A stretch of DNA of 64,000 nt from Plasmopara viticola (GCA_001695595.3 MBPM02000183.1:1-64000), one strand, 5' to 3'; numbered from the stretch's first letter, positions 12,601 through 26,640 are shown. The notes: generated by a model not told the origin, from the sequence alone. Numbers and translations are program-made.

Positions 12601-14307
12601 TAACTAAGTATGACTTAATTATAGCTTACGGTGGCCAAAAAAGCACGAGCCCTGAAACGATAAGTGGGGTAAAACCGAAAAGATTATGGGCACGTATTAA
12701 GATCAATATTAAAGGTATTTAATCAACTAATTTTTTCCGAACGTAGACGTAACGATATCTTAAAATCCTTCTAGGCAATTGAGTGAGTTTGTTGGCAGCA
12801 CCGGCTACTAAAGACACTAAGATTGTAATTTAGAGCGGGTTTTTGTTTTCACAGATGAGCGACATACAGCCACCAGCTGTGAGAAGCAAAATTCCTTGAG
12901 CAGATAGCATTAATACGCAAGGTACTTCTGTGGGAGGGCAACAAAGTACCACCAAAGACAGAAGCATTGATACGCTAAAAGACAATGAAGATGTGCTACA
13001 AAATCGATCGCGAATGACCTCGTGGACTATTTAGCTGCAGAGATAAATGGCAGTTGAATAGCATGTTATATCACGGCAGATTAACTTTTGTCGGAGGTCC
13101 TAGAGATGGTGTCAGAGTCACTCCACCTCATTAAACTAGAAGCTACTGAAAGTTCGGCTAAAAAAAGGCCAGAAGTGGTTTCACGAACGATAATCCTTTT
13201 TCGAAGATACAAATACACACCTCTTTTTTGAAACGAAGATATCCTAAGCGGCCTGATAGGCAGTGTTTGTTGCTCCTTGCTTATACGTCTAAAGGGATGC
13301 AAAGAAAGAAACGGTATTGAGTTGATTAATGGAATGTGTAGATACTTATACCACCAGCTACTGCAAAGAATCCTTTTGCATAATGTTTATATTATTTTAG
13401 CCACGAAGGGCAGTGCTTGCCCATCGATGCCTTCGCCGCCTAAAAGGCAAAAAGTGACATGGTTAGGGCCCGAAATTTCCACACTCGTCACCGCATAAAG
13501 AATTTGAAAAAAAGTGGTGAATAGCTCTTGCTTATGATTACCTGAAATTTTAAGTGATACCTCACCAAGCACTCATTCTTGGAAAGGGATTGTTGCTTAA
13601 CAACATATCTAGGTACACATGTACAATACACTTAAACTGATATATGACTACTTGTCATTCGAACTCATGAGTCAAATATACAGTTGGTGATGCTGTAGAA
13701 GCTATTAATGATACATAGAGGCTATAGACATCCCGTCGAAGCTTGACCGTTTGGTACAAAAATTCTTTCGAGTCTTACGGGTACCTGGCCAGCTATACTT
13801 TGAGGACATATTCGCTTAAAGTTGCTCTGGGGGAATTTGTTGGCGCTGAAGGCTGATATACGCAACGTTAAATCTTTTTTGTTAGGTAATCCTATTTATG
13901 CCAACATCGACGAGTGTAACTTAGCGGCGGAGGCAATAAATGTCTTTGATTTAGTTGTAAGCAGCCATTGTGGTCGAGAAGACGCCAAAACGACGTCTCA
14001 GCTTGGCATTCGACGCGTTCTCATTACACTTGAAAAAGTTGCCAATTATGCTCACAAGTACACTGGCGACTATGCGATTTTTGTCAAAGCCTTTGTTAAA
14101 TATGAGAAAAGGCTATAAGTGGTGATGAGAGAGCCGGCACCAGGATGCTTGTTGTAGCAAGGAAAAAAGACTACAGCTGGCCTCGCTCCTGGCGTTGCCG
14201 GACGAGACAGAACAGTTATATGATCTTTTGCGGTGCTTCCGCCTATACCATCGGCTGCGTATGATTGCGACTCAATAAGGTCGGAAGTAAGAAAGTCATC
14301 TCACTTT
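9662..14307. other. Gene-poor stretch
   Basis: Nothing here can be assigned. Two plus-strand frames look slightly coding-like: 10821-11090 (89 codons, Ala/Val/Leu-rich end) and 13822-14118 (98 codons, helical composition with LLALKADIRNVKSFLLG). Neither has a recognisable domain, a paralogue in the window or neighbouring exons that I could confirm, so I do not call them genes. Confidence 0.4.
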
Positions 14308-14319
14308 TAGTCGAGATAA

Positions 14320-14643
14320 TGTAATGTAGTGTATTACGTTATCGCGTTGCCAAGTTATGCACGTGCTAGGCTCAGTCTGGCTAGTCCACGGCATAGAGTG
14401 GTGTCCGCATACGCCGGATCTCGTTTGGTGGGCAGTGCATCCAGCACCGAGGTCGTGAGGGTCTTCCATTTTTTTTTAGCTCTGACTTGGTAGGAGCCCA
14501 GGTGGCGCCCTGGTGCTGGAGACCGTCGCGTCGAGGGTGAGACTCGTTAGAGACCTGCAGATGCCCGAGAGCACCTGCCCAAAGCGCGCGAGCATTTAGC
14601 CCCCGCGCTTGAAAGGAGGGCGTCACCCCAACCTTTTCCGAGC
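14320..14643 (-). mobile_element. Short LINE-derived element, copy 2
   Basis: This is a full-length short copy, reverse oriented. The head (CGGAAAAGGTTGGGGTGACG on the minus strand) lies at the right end and the TACATTACATT-type tail at the left. A perfect 12-bp duplication TAGTCGAGATAA lies at 14308-14319 and 14644-14655, so this is a retrotransposition event rather than a segmental copy. Confidence 0.9.
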
Positions 14644-14655
14644 TAGTCGAGATAA

Positions 14656-17600
14656 GTATATGCTTAATCACATTTATGTAAAGAATAATACTCTGCCGGA
14701 AAGTACTCATTGAATAAGCTCAAAGTGCATCCATCAAGCCTTTTGCAGCCGATATAGACCATGCATCCTAGCAATGCAAGCTACCGAGACTCAGAACTTA
14801 GGACTAAGCTGTTTATAGCGCGTCGAATCTTTGCTAGGACAGAGATTTAATATGGGGCTTTTTTTTTCGGGGACAGAAGCGTACAACCTACCCAACTATC
14901 ACACGTTTTTGAAGTGCGGGCTGGTAGGGCAGTCGCAATTTTTAGCTGTGATTGCTCGTTTACTGTAGTAGCTACCTTTGGCTGCATGGGATCAAACACG
15001 TTACCTCCCAATTTCGGGTCGAGCGGTGACACATTTATGCCACAGGGTCGGCGCATTATTTTACAAATGGCGGTAGGTGCGCCTTGCGCTTTCAGAGAAC
15101 GACAATATGACTCTCATTCTATACACAGTGTAAATCTCAGCCTTAAAAGCTCAGTGTGCTTGCTGGTTTGCTTCCGCGCACGCCATGCCCAACTGACACG
15201 CACTTGTCAGGTTATTATTGGGATTTTGATGTAAAACGTTTTGTGCAATTTGTCGTCGCGCTTGTATTGTTAGTCATTCTCGAGTTTTTTATTGTGTCTG
15301 CGACGATGTCGTTCATACTGCCATTAATTTGGTTTCAAATTCCTTTCGAACTACTTTTCAATTCCCATTCCTGAACTTATATAATTCACTATGTCGTGCA
15401 ACCTTACGTTGCCCGGTTATGCAGCCTTACTACCCACAATGTAGTGCTATGTTTTCTACCTATCGAGATAATTCATCCATGCTTAACGCGCCGGCTTTAG
15501 CGCCTTTAGCATTTGATGCTGCCTGCAGAACTTGGCTACCCCATACAAAAGACAGCTTGGGATCTGTCACGTCTACCTTTGGGAGGTGTTTCTATCCTGC
15601 ATTTCTTTAGGTGTGTAATCGCCTCGACTCTCACGTATAAGCAGCTTGTTCATCGTTTTCTCTAGCTCTAAGGCCACAATTTTTTCTAGCGATCTTTTTC
15701 AAGCCGTAAGCTAGACGACGATCTACCCTTTAGGCCCGCGTCGAAGCAGAAACAAGTCATGTGGTTTTGCTTGACGCAGCAACCGCGGAAGATATTGCTT
15801 GCTCGTTAGCACTCAAACTTACCTAATTCAGGAAGTCATTACTAGTTAGGGTCTTGTACGCCAAGTTCTACCCAGCCATGACAATTCGGAGAACAAAACA
15901 TGTTCGTAGCTGCACTCTTTGTACAAAGCGGTATCCCCCACCTTTTTCGTCGTACCTAAGTGCGCCCAAAAATATTGAGTGCAAAGGATAAAAACGTCCT
16001 TAGTCTATCCATAAGTTCGGCTCAATTGACTTCTTTTGCATTGCGGCGCCCCAATAACGAAGACTACGAAGCTTGCCAGGAAAAAGTTGCTTTCAAGTGT
16101 TCCTTAATGCAAGCTTTGAAGTTGGGGCGCTCAGTAAAAGCACTTTTGCGGGTAAGCGTCAAGCTCTTTGCTCGATCCTTCAAGCAAAAAATTGCAAAAT
16201 AGGTCGTCTGTAGTTGTAAATGCTTAGATAGCCATCTCGATTTCATTGTTTAAACAAGCTTTGCTTATACTGTTACCTATAGTTTTTTCAAATTCACCGG
16301 CTTGGACCCTATAGTGGACGCTACCGTGGAGGAGCTACGATGTTTAAACCCAAAGTATCAACTTTGCTCGTAGAGTCCAAACGTCGTGACGCGTTGCAGC
16401 TGCTTAGCGGTAAAAAATGATGCAATTGTATCTTCAGCTTATTAAAGCCACCAAACTTTTTTGAGCGACGCTCGCCGCGCGTTCAACGTATGCAAAAAGG
16501 CAGTACAACTCATCCCGAAGCCTTTTAACCACGAAGCTTTGCAATCTACCCAAGGTGGTGTAATGAAGTGATGGCACCTTGTCTGGATTAGACGTGTAGC
16601 AAAATTTGCAATGTTGCGCTGAGCAACTGTTCGTGATCGATTAATATGGATTGATTCATTTAACAGACTGTTGTTTAAATACACAAATACATCGAAAAGT
16701 TATTAGTGTGCTTCAATCTAATGTCCAACTCTTGTCGAGCGATTAAATTTGCTACTGCGATGATGGCACAGACTGAATTCCTTTTTAATTTTTTGCGAAA
16801 AGTCTTGTCATGCATACCGGTATAACTACCGGTGCGTTTCCAATTTTCTGTTTAACGAGTAGCCAATAATTTGATAAAAAGAGCTCAGTTTGATGCAAAG
16901 GCTCGTTGCAAAAGAGCATGGATAAGCAATGGCTGAAAGATGACGATTTGAACGTGTGGTACAAGAAAGCGTACACTATTATGCTCTAGACGGCATTATC
17001 GTAAATATAGGTACATACATATACTAGTCTGTAGATCCCAGCGATGTGATATTTGGCCAAAGAGGATAGATAATGTGTTAAGGTGAAATACAGAGCAATT
17101 CTAGCACGTGTCGCATTGATGGCAAACTTATCTTGAGTTATTTTAATTTTTTAAAGTAACCTTGTTATACTGTAAAGTCGAACTACAGTACGAACGCTAT
17201 GAGGCTCATAATTAAGAGTTCTAAGTCATAGAATTGACTTGTCAATCGGGTCATGTTGTGTCGCGAAAAGTGCCTTCAGAAAGAATTTCGCCATCTTACA
17301 TTTACTTAGCGACAGTTTCTACCCTAAGGGATCGATACGTGCGATATTATGCAGTACAGACTTATTCAGTCAATTACCACTTTCTCATTTATTTCCTTTT
17401 TTTAATCTAGAGTTGCACTAAGTTTAACTCTGAAGTCTAATAATTTGTTAAGTTACTACAAAATATCTCGGTATTCGAATTCGTACAAATTTAATAGGGA
17501 CGAGTCATGCACCCATACGCTGCGCTCGCCTAGGGACCACTCTAGCAAGACTATGCGTTGCACATCGCGTTCTCGAGAGCACCCATTGAGACTACATTTT

Positions 17601-20468
17601 CATGTTTGGCATTCAAGAGGAGCACGAAAAACAACTTGAATTTGATGCATGGGGGTTGCTTCTAGATACTGCATATCTCATTCGCTCTTCGATTTAGCGC
17701 TTTATGTAGCCAAATGAACCAAAATCTTTTAAGTGTTCGTTACAAAATAACAAGAGGCTGCACCCTTTGATCCCATTTTGCAGCAGCTTTAGCAAAGCCT
17801 TTGTACGAGAAGGAAGGGGTTCTCATTCGAGCTATCTTGCCTGAAGACCCGTCGTCATCTGCTAATAGACGATTGTACTACGACCGTAGTCCAAAACATT
17901 TTTCTCCCGTGAGCACCGCTTTATAATTAGATTCAAGGAGCTTGATCGTGGCCCAAGCACCCCCGATACTTACCGACGGGTAGCTTGGTCATGTCAAAGA
18001 TGCTAGTCACATGCCCAAGAGCTCTCACAATTGGCTCTTAAGCGTTCTCGGGGTAAAATATAATTTGTGCACGCGCGTGACCACTCTCCACGCATCAATA
18101 ATGTTTAAACTTTTTACTGAAAAGAAAAGAGACGATGTCCAATTCTGATGCGGCGTATTGAGTATTGTCGTTTGTGACCGGCGTGACGTGGACGAGACCA
18201 AGGTCGTTACACCGACGACCTTGACTTTGCCAAGACATCTACGATAAACCACAGCTAAAAGATCCCAAGGTCTTGTCCGGACTGTATACGAGCCTAAATT
18301 ACGTAGTCACATCGCTCCGCGATAACGTCGCTCAATTTGTGTCTTTCCTGTAAACTAGATTCTGACCCAACTGACAGGTCGGCCTCATCAGCTGTGTCTG
18401 CGTATGATCTAGCGCCAACGCTAATTTGGTCGCCCGGTAACTTTAAGGCCCGATTTAGCTTGCTGAGATCATTGAATAGGTACGAGTCCTCTCAAAAGTC
18501 AAGAATGTACGCTAAGCCTCTTTTGGATATAAATTAAGTGCTCTGAAGAAGCACGCATGCGATTGATGATTTAAGGTAGCGGTAAGCTCACGAGTAGAAG
18601 CATGGTGCCCCGACACCTTGGCGAAGCTGCACACAATCTGTGGAAACCTTCTTCGATGATGCAATTAGCTTGCTTAACCAAAACACCAAGCTTCAGATGG
18701 TTCACTCATCGGAACTTTAATAGAGTCTTCCAGTAACGGCGGACTGTTGGAAGTCCGAGAGCCTCGACATTCGCTTGCTGAAAGGTGTTATACCACCTCG
18801 GTTTTTCTGTGCCTTATGAAGAAGATGTAACTCTTTAAGCCAGTTTCAAAGAGGTCTGTAAAGCAAGGCTGTTTATGGGTCTTTTGGACACATTGGTGTC
18901 GGATATAGTCTTGTGGTTTGACACTGCGATTTGGCAAAGGGTCTTTTACATACTAAGGACTGATGTCAGCAGTTGACCATTTTTAGACGGATAGTCCTAT
19001 ATGTGTGATTGCAGACACACTACGCAGTATGTGCGCTAAAGGTGCCACATTCAGAGGCTGACAAATAATATACAAATGAGTTTGCACTCTACATTGCGTG
19101 AGCGCTTTACCGAACTATATACTTTTTATGTAGAAGAAATGATGTACAAAAGATTTTTTATATATCAGAATCGCACTAGTGCTTCAAATGTAGATTAGGA
19201 AGAGGCTTGTGGAACGATAACGCCTAAGCCTTTTATTTAAGCCTGCTTTCCTAACGTAAACAGCTTACCCACTTCGCAGAAAGTCGGCTAATAATAATTT
19301 GATGGGCAAGAGATTCGACTACAGCCGCTCAAGCAAAGAAAGTCTGTGAATAACAAACAGAGGCAAATAGTACGAATGCGTTCTTCGTTGTGACGAAGCT
19401 AAGCTTTTCCTACAGATTTTTTCTTGCTGTTATTATACGGGCGGGTCTTTTAATTTGACATTTACGACGCTGGCTTTTTATGAAGCAACAGAGTTTAACG
19501 GAGGCATAGCCTGCGGCGCAAAGGCTGTCTTCGATTCCGATGTTGCTGAATCAGCCTTTTCGTTTGATAATAATCGCTAAATGATATCCAACTAGCTGCT
19601 CGTTCAGTCAACAAATGATCAGACAAACTTTACTCTAGAAGCCTTCAAGTTGACGACTAACACGTTGGACTCTAGATGCATGCAACACAAGCCTTTGTGG
19701 TGTGAAAGTTTGTTACATAGATCCCACCAAGTAGTTTTAAAAAGATAGCTTCCTTTTTAAAAAGCTTCAAGCAAAAAATGGCTTTTAACACGCTCAGGCA
19801 ACTTATGATAGCTGTAATATAGAATATAAAAAAAATGGGCCTCGTGTAAGCGGTTGGGCTGACGGTGAAACAAAGTCATCAATGAGTGACAAGATCCGCT
19901 CCAAAATGCAGCTCTTCTTGCGACTAGGCTTACTTATTTGTCTCAGGTAAAGCGATAATCGGATGCTCGACTTGAATTACTAAGTCGTGGTCTTAATGGA
20001 GCTTGTTGCTGGTCTTTTAGATGGAGTAGTTGAATGTCGTTGAGCCTACAAGCTATTCGGTAGCAAGTACAATTGTTTGCCAGACTTCAATACTACGACA
20101 CTGGTGTTGGTATAGCCTAATTGACTCAAATGCGGTCGTAAGCGTTTGGTTCGTGATACCCTCGACTATAAGCGGCGCATAGCCCAAAATGCTTACAATA
20201 AGTCAGCCATACACGACAGGAAAATGTTAAGAGGGGTTCTTGCCATCACACATCCTTCCATGGTAGACTCTTGAGCTTGCTACAGACGCTTCGAGCATAA
20301 AACAATTTTCTTTAATCCGCAATTCATCACCAGATTGGACAATTGCTCTTAATCTCGCTGAGTCAAGATGATTACTAAAAACCTTATCAGTAAGTGACCG
20401 TCAAAAATTTAAGCAACCGATCCCAATAAATTGATCAGAGAGGTAGATGCAACTCCCAAAACTTCCTG
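14656..20468. other. Gene-poor stretch
   Basis: This is about 5.8 kb without a supportable gene. Open frames are 60-106 codons and overlap on both strands. The stretch at 14850-15610 has the longest runs of open frame on both strands and might be remains of a transposable element, but I recognise no catalytic motif. Confidence 0.4.
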
Positions 20469-20650
20469 TCAAAGAAGAAGAAAATAATCAAGACGTTGTG
20501 TGGTAGACTGATCATATAGTGTTTGCGACGGGAGAAAGACAGTATCTTCCAATACTACAAATCGATCAGCTTTTAAAGGAAGAGATCTTAAAAGCTTGAG
20601 CCAGCTCATCATTGGGTAGGTTAGCTCCAGTTTCTTGAATTGAATAGCAA
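20469..20650 (-). pseudogene. Copia-like gag scrap (tentative)
   Basis: On the minus strand, two adjacent frames together resemble the helical UBN2-type gag of Copia elements: an LPNDELAQAF-like piece in one frame, then LLRSLPLKADRFVVLED in another. A frameshift between them breaks it. This is a short match made by eye, and other explanations are possible. Confidence 0.35.
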
Positions 20651-20699
20651 CCCATGGCTCACATATATTACCAGGCAATTTTTTTAAAGAACCGCCCAG

Positions 20700-21290
20700 C
20701 TATATACGGGTGCTTGTTATCGATCGCTTTGTGTTTTCTACTGTATTTGTCTCGACGTCTGCATCGTTGTCATCACACGTTCTGTATGCCTTCAGCAGTG
20801 CTGCATTTACCGCAAGGGTTACCATTGCTTTTAATATAACTAAAGATACAATACCCATGTCGCTACGCAGAGCATCATATTGTTTAGAGCATGTGTTTGA
20901 TACTCTTGATATGTAGCTTACTTCCTTCATGATCGTTCTACACTACTTCGTTGAATTTATAAGTAACCAGTTTCAGTCAAAGGATGCTGGATCGTCTTTT
21001 TATTGAAACACCGCAGCTCCTCGATAGTTTAATATTGAGCAGCTGTTTGGTAGGTTTCAGCGATAAAATTTCACCTTCCTAAGATAAAGACATTCATAAA
21101 CTCAGTCAGGTAAGCGAACACTTAGTCTTGAGCAACGATGTCGACTTCCTGATGTTGTCGATTCTCAACATAATCCGTTCCTCAAGCTTGACATCTACGC
21201 GATCGTAAATCTCTTGATACGGTCAAGCAGTGCAGATATAATATTTCGTCTCAGTCTCTTATCGAAGATCATTGCCATACCAGTACAGAT
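20700..21290. other. No gene seen
   Basis: Only short overlapping frames occur between the two tentative Copia scraps. Both scraps read on the minus strand, but the protease-like scrap lies upstream of the gag-like one, which is the wrong order for one element. They are therefore probably unrelated fragments. Confidence 0.3.
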
Positions 21291-21293
21291 AAA

Positions 21294-21515
21294 TTAGCTC
21301 TCAAAAAAGCAGCGACTTAACAAATGATCGAATCCGAGTGCATATTCAGTCACGCCAGAGTCTATCCAAAGACTACAAATTGTACTCAAATTAGCGTCAG
21401 AAGTGCAACTGACTGCACTGATGACACTATAAGGGAGCGCTGGCGTAGTGGTCACCGGTCCACGCCTACATCCCCAGCTTGCGTTTGTAAATATAAAGAT
21501 TGGGTCGTTATGCAC
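21294..21515 (-). pseudogene. Retroelement protease-like scrap (tentative)
   Basis: A minus-strand frame ends with LWIDSGVTEYALGFDHLL, which resembles the W-x-DSGA-T-H-M active-site region of Copia proteases with the Ala and His replaced. No flanking integrase or gag in the proper order was found, so this is at best an isolated fragment. Confidence 0.35.
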
Positions 21516-22670
21516 TTTAGTCAGCTTGCGTGTGTTGATGAAGAGATTGAGTCGTTATGGTTTTTAGTCCGAAATCAACAAGAATTTATAATAGAGCCCA
21601 CGAAGCGTCACATGTGAGTTTAGCTATCATCAAACTTGTCGAAGTTAAAGGCTATTTTCTTGACATATAGGAACGAGTTGACGTATTAATATTAAGCTCT
21701 GGCAGGGGTTCTACACTAGCAATCGCTATTTGATAGACAGGAAACCCGGGGATAGTTTCAGCAATGACCGTATCAGTTGTCGAAAGCAAATTGGTATCAG
21801 TGGTGGTGACATTGGAACCGAAAGTGACCATTCTACTCAAATTTTGTTTAGTGAAAACAAGGTGGTGAAATGTTATCTTTATGGATTCGGTGACCGACAT
21901 AAGCCTGATCCACATACTAAAGGCTCTTCGAAGGTGAGTATCTGAGTTCGTAATGCTCGATATGCTATATCCAAAACTACTGATGATATCATCTGGGTTG
22001 ACCCAATTGATAGCGATTCAACTGCCGCTTCTGACTCCGATGTACTTTAATCATTCAAGGTAGCCAGGACTAGCTTTTTAAAGAAGCATAGAATTATATT
22101 GCCCTCGAGGCATTTGCCGAACCTTGCGTAATATTGAAGTTTGAACTTTGATTGAAAGTTGTCCAAAAGAATCCCAGAGTAGACAAAGTAGTGCCTTTCT
22201 GGAAGAGTCAAAGCTCATGCCATAAATATTCGTACAAGAGCGTGTAGAATCGAATACGAAAGCTTTGGTCGAAGCAGCTACTTCTGGTATGATACTCACT
22301 GCGATGTATAAGTACAAGATAGCGTCTCAATCCCGCTGACATCGTTGTAATTCTTCGGCGCGAGGGAAATGCCTTGTGTGTTTACTCTGATATCAATCTC
22401 CATGATATCTCGGACGTCGATCGCTCTTGCTAAGATATAGTGCTGGTAGGTTAGACACCCACTTGCGCCTCATTCAAATGGGAAGGCTCGATCGGAGACC
22501 GATGAAATGAATACTAATCGAGAATGCGCAAAAGTGACACTCGTGTGTTTTTGCCGTAATCAGTATGGATTAGGCGAATAAATATACAATCATGAGTGCT
22601 AATTTAATTAAAGTGATTTGCTTGCGAATTAATTGAATCTGCCGCTTTGGACGATATGTCAGCTTCTTAT
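21516..22670. other. No gene seen
   Basis: The stretch is AT-rich with short open frames on both strands. An 87-codon minus frame at 21652-21915 is rich in Thr and Ile and has no recognisable domain. Confidence 0.35.
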
Positions 22671-22844
22671 TTTGTAATGGTTGTCCTTGGTCCCTCGTTT
22701 AGTGTCAAGATCAATCTATGCATGTCAATTCTCAAGCATTCTTCTCTTTTGTAATGGTTGTCCTTGGTCCCTAATGGTTGTCCTTGGTCCCTCGTTTAGT
22801 GTCAAGATCAATCTATGATTGTCAATTCTCAAGCATTCTTCTCT
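22671..22844 (+). repeat. Tandem duplication, 77-bp unit plus 24-bp partial unit
   Basis: A 77-bp unit (22671-22747, starting TTTGTAATGGTTGTCC) is followed by its own first 24 bases (22748-22771) and then by a second nearly identical copy (22772-22844). The copies differ by a few bases around CTATG(C)ATG versus CTATGATTG, so the duplication is recent. No coding frame runs through it. Confidence 0.9.
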
Positions 22845-23276
22845 CATTAACGATTATTGCTCGTAATCCATACTAAAAGCTCTATAAGTATTCCCGAGAT
22901 GAGCTCAAAGATTGCAGCACTTCTTTTAATTTCCCAAAGTTGACCAGGTGCGACATACACCCATAAGATCCAGCGAGTAAGAGATCGTTATAATCGGCGA
23001 CTATTGCAATGATGAGATACTTCAGAAGAACACCTTCTCACATTATTATCGTTGCACCATTTTCCCATTCTATATCTACTTTGCTACAATTAAGATGATG
23101 AGATCGAACTTTTTATAAGTAGAGATCATAAAAGCGAATTTGACGCGAGATCTACAGACGGTTGTCAGCAAAAAAATATTATAAAGGTGTGACTGATCGA
23201 CCAGGTTTTTCTTACTACTACAACAAAGCCACAGAACATAAAAGACAAATATTGCTCGACTATACTAAGCAGTTTT

Positions 23277-23508
23277 CGGAAAAGGTTGGGGTGACGCCCT
23301 CCTTCCAAGCGCGGGGGCTAAATGCCCGCGCGCTTCGGGCAGGTTCTCTCGGGCATCTGCAGGTCTCTAACGAGTCTCACCCTCGACGCGACGGTCTCCA
23401 GCACCAGGGCGCCACCTGGGCTCTTACCAAGTCAGAACTACACAAAATAATGGAAGACCCTCACGGCCTCGGTGCTGGCTGCACTGCCCGCCGAACGAGA
23501 CCCGACGT
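23277..23508 (+). mobile_element. Short LINE-derived element, copy 3, 3'-truncated
   Basis: The head is complete (CGGAAAAGGTTGGGG), both internal junctions are present, and the match stops abruptly after CCCGACGT, losing the last 90 or so bases including the TACATT tail. Loss of the 3' end is not what target-primed reverse transcription normally produces. A later deletion or recombination is more likely. I found no target duplication. Confidence 0.85.
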
Positions 23509-26500
23509 GCAAGTTTCTTGATAGCGCAATCGTAGTAGTAGACAGATACAATTTTACATGTAGACCTTTGGCAGCCGATTTTCGCGACTTTGTGCGATCC
23601 ATTTAATTAGTTTGTGCAAGTGTAAATATAAATTGAGTCAAAAATACCACTAATTAGTTCGAGGTTCGGACAGTCGAGTCAACTCCTGCGCTCAGCACTA
23701 ACCTTCAAGGCGGGGACTCCTGCTATGATTATATCAACAGAAACAACTCTCGTCAATGCAGGAGCTTACCTTATCGATAAATCAGATTAAAAGAAAAGTG
23801 TTTTTACGCAGCTCAATTTATATTTGACTGACGCCTTCGAGTCGTCCAGTTGGATACACAAACCTAATGCTTCAAGTACCGAGCCAGCGGGATGCGAGGC
23901 TCGGCTGGATTACCAGGAGAGGCGAAGGACCATATCGCTAAGCCACGATCAACTAAAAATATCGGTGGATTCTTCAGAATATAAAATGAATGCTTCGTCG
24001 ATTTTTTGGTCGAAGCGAGAGCATGATCAAAACAGATGTATCGCGGAACTTTATCTTTCGATTGTTTTTATTGTAGATACTGATCGCAATTTTTAAACGT
24101 AAGCTATTGCTGCAATCCATTTGTACTGAGATGGTTCGTAGCTGATAAGCTGCCCACTACCAGTATCACTGCAATCGAAGCGCTCAGTTTATCACCAGGT
24201 GCGGCGTAGTCGTATTGAGAATGATTTTACCGGTATATCAGGCTACAGCGACAGATAAGTTGGCTGTTGTCATTCCAAGTACCGAATCACTCACAGCCTT
24301 AGCAAACCTCTTGCTCTTTGGTTGTCGCAGACTTTTTTATCCTACTACAAACCAACGACGAATGCCGCCATAAATCGTCTCGATCACAGCTTTATTAAAA
24401 AAAAATTGCTCGCCAGCGACGACAACGTCTGTAAGAACACCTTTACGCTTTTGTAAGCGAAGGCATCTTTAGCCTTGAGATTAGCATCAATGATAGCTTG
24501 CTGGCTTCCACCTTCATATCACTGTTGCTGTCACTGTAATAAACCTGATACCAGTCTTTGATCGAAAAAAAAGACCTCACTGAAAAAGCTTCCTGTGGTG
24601 CTCCAAGAGCGGTTGGGAGATTGGGGCAACGGCGTCTGCAGCATGCGACAAAGTATCCCAGTTTTACAAACAATAGATCGGAATTCACTCCTCCCATATT
24701 TTACTCCAAACGCTCGCTTCATTTATGTCTTTGCCTTCCACGTGCTTGAACGGATGGCCGATCTCTTTGTGAGTATAACTTGAAAAAATTCTTTCCCAGG
24801 TCTATGTGTTTAAAGGTATTGCGTATAAGGCTTGAGGTCAAGGTAAATTGTCGCTCCAGACCCAAGAGGTATCCTTACTCAATGTGATGGGTCAGTCTTA
24901 AATGCTCTTTTGAGCTGCATTACTGGGCTTTTGAATGACACGACAATATCTTAAAGTACATCGAGGCTATAGATCATGAGAGAAACATCAGATTCAAGTT
25001 AAAGAACCGTCAAATTTGGGTTCTTGAATATATATGATGAGTTCATTTTGTTATGATGGTTGCAATACAACCACAACATGCACCATATACCACATTAGCC
25101 TCATTAAGTACCTCGTTGGTTTTTGAATTTTATTCGTGGTAAGAGCGGCTTTGCCTCTTTATATCAAACATTTGCCGCTGTTGACACAAGTCCAGTGGCC
25201 TACGTCTCGATGTATTGGTCTTGATCGTATCAAAAAAGATTTTTGCTTCGGGTTGGATGACTTTTTTTACTAATATTTTATTCCGATGTTCTTTGAACCT
25301 GCAAGTTTAGTGAGATCTTGGTGGCTGATAATCAATCGAATTAATGAGATGAAACGTGCGTATCGAGTAATCTACGAGAGATGCTCTAATATCCGATCAG
25401 TACTTACACAAAAGGTCACTTATCGGCGGCCCAAAGGACAATATATCTACCAGCAAAAGCGTTCCTTAAGCTATTGATCGCTATCAACACCACTGCACAA
25501 CAAAACGTTTATTTGCCTCCGCGATGCATGCACCATCAGTTCAAACATGGTCCCGATAAGGAATGGCAGAACCACCCAGGCATCTGTCACGACTCGCCTC
25601 TATGTTACACTTGAATGTGGAAATCGGAATGTTGTCAACTATATGTTATTGAAAAAACAATCGTCTCAAAAACTCCCTACAAGCTGTTCCTGAACAAAAT
25701 CCGTGCTCAGGTAGGCTAATTTCTCAGTCCGTCGAAAAGCATGGGGCGGAATCCTTCCTGTGTCGTCATTCTTTTTCCGTTCGCTGAACAGACAAGGTGC
25801 TTTGCATCTTCTGGTGCGGTCTAAAGTTTGAGAATCCTTTCGAATCGGTTCCTTAAGAACTAGCACTAATCTACCGCAGCTTTATCCAATTCTCCTATAC
25901 CGTCATGCAAAATTTCGACATCGGCAATAACATCGGCCTTGACCTTGACATTGGTGTGTCTTCCATCGCTGCCGAAAGCTCGAAAGGCTGGGGATGGGAA
26001 TCTCAAGACCATGAAAACAGCTATCAATCGTCGGAGTTGCCCTGGTCATCGAAATTGACCGTTGCAGGAGCTGCGGGAGGTGCCAATCGCTGAACCAATG
26101 TAGTTGCGATGCGTTTACGCACGACAGGGGCTGGCGTAGGTTTTAACTTGAAACAGGAACAGTGTAGCACGTCCACCTCTAACTATCCCTTGCTTCAATT
26201 TTCCGCTTGGCGCGTTGTTTTTGCGCTCAGAACAAACTCTTCTGCGTGCGTCGATATGCCTACTACTTCACGAGCGGCCTCCATAGAGTAAAATATGCGC
26301 TCTTAAAAGTCTTCCAGGCCGTTCATTCTAGAGAGTAGGAAGCTATGAAAAATAGTGTTACGTGCAAAATATGCAAAATTTGGACTTGTGTATGTATGCG
26401 AAACAGGAGCACAATCAACAGAGTGGTTGCTTCCGGACGTTGGCGGTTGCAAAATTACAGCCATTGTTTAAATTTTGATGACTCACTGCGGCCAATTAGG

Positions 26501-26640
26501 AGTCAAGATATAACCTAGGGATTCCGTTTAAAAGGATCAGCGCCCAAACTCGAAAATTGAGCGCTTGGCAGTGGCTCTGTAAACGTAATTTGGCTGAATT
26601 CTTACCTCGATACTTTCCCCATGCATCATCATATATGGTA
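23509..26640. other. Decayed sequence, possible retroelement debris
   Basis: No intact gene. Short plus-strand patches, such as a YIEAIDHE...W.LEY-like peptide near 24960 and KTPYKLF near 25670, faintly recall Copia polymerase and integrase segments. They are too short and too disordered to annotate as an element. Confidence 0.35.

Noticed and set aside
13822..14118. 98-codon frame as a possible small gene
   Set aside because: The composition is plausible but there is no domain, no exon context and no second copy to support it.
14381..14710. Repeated peptide family of about 100 residues (VGVTPSFQARGLNARALRAG...) present in eight places
   Set aside because: It looks like a small protein family but coincides exactly with the short LINE-derived elements, and its frame is broken or shifted in several copies. 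It is repeat-derived translation.
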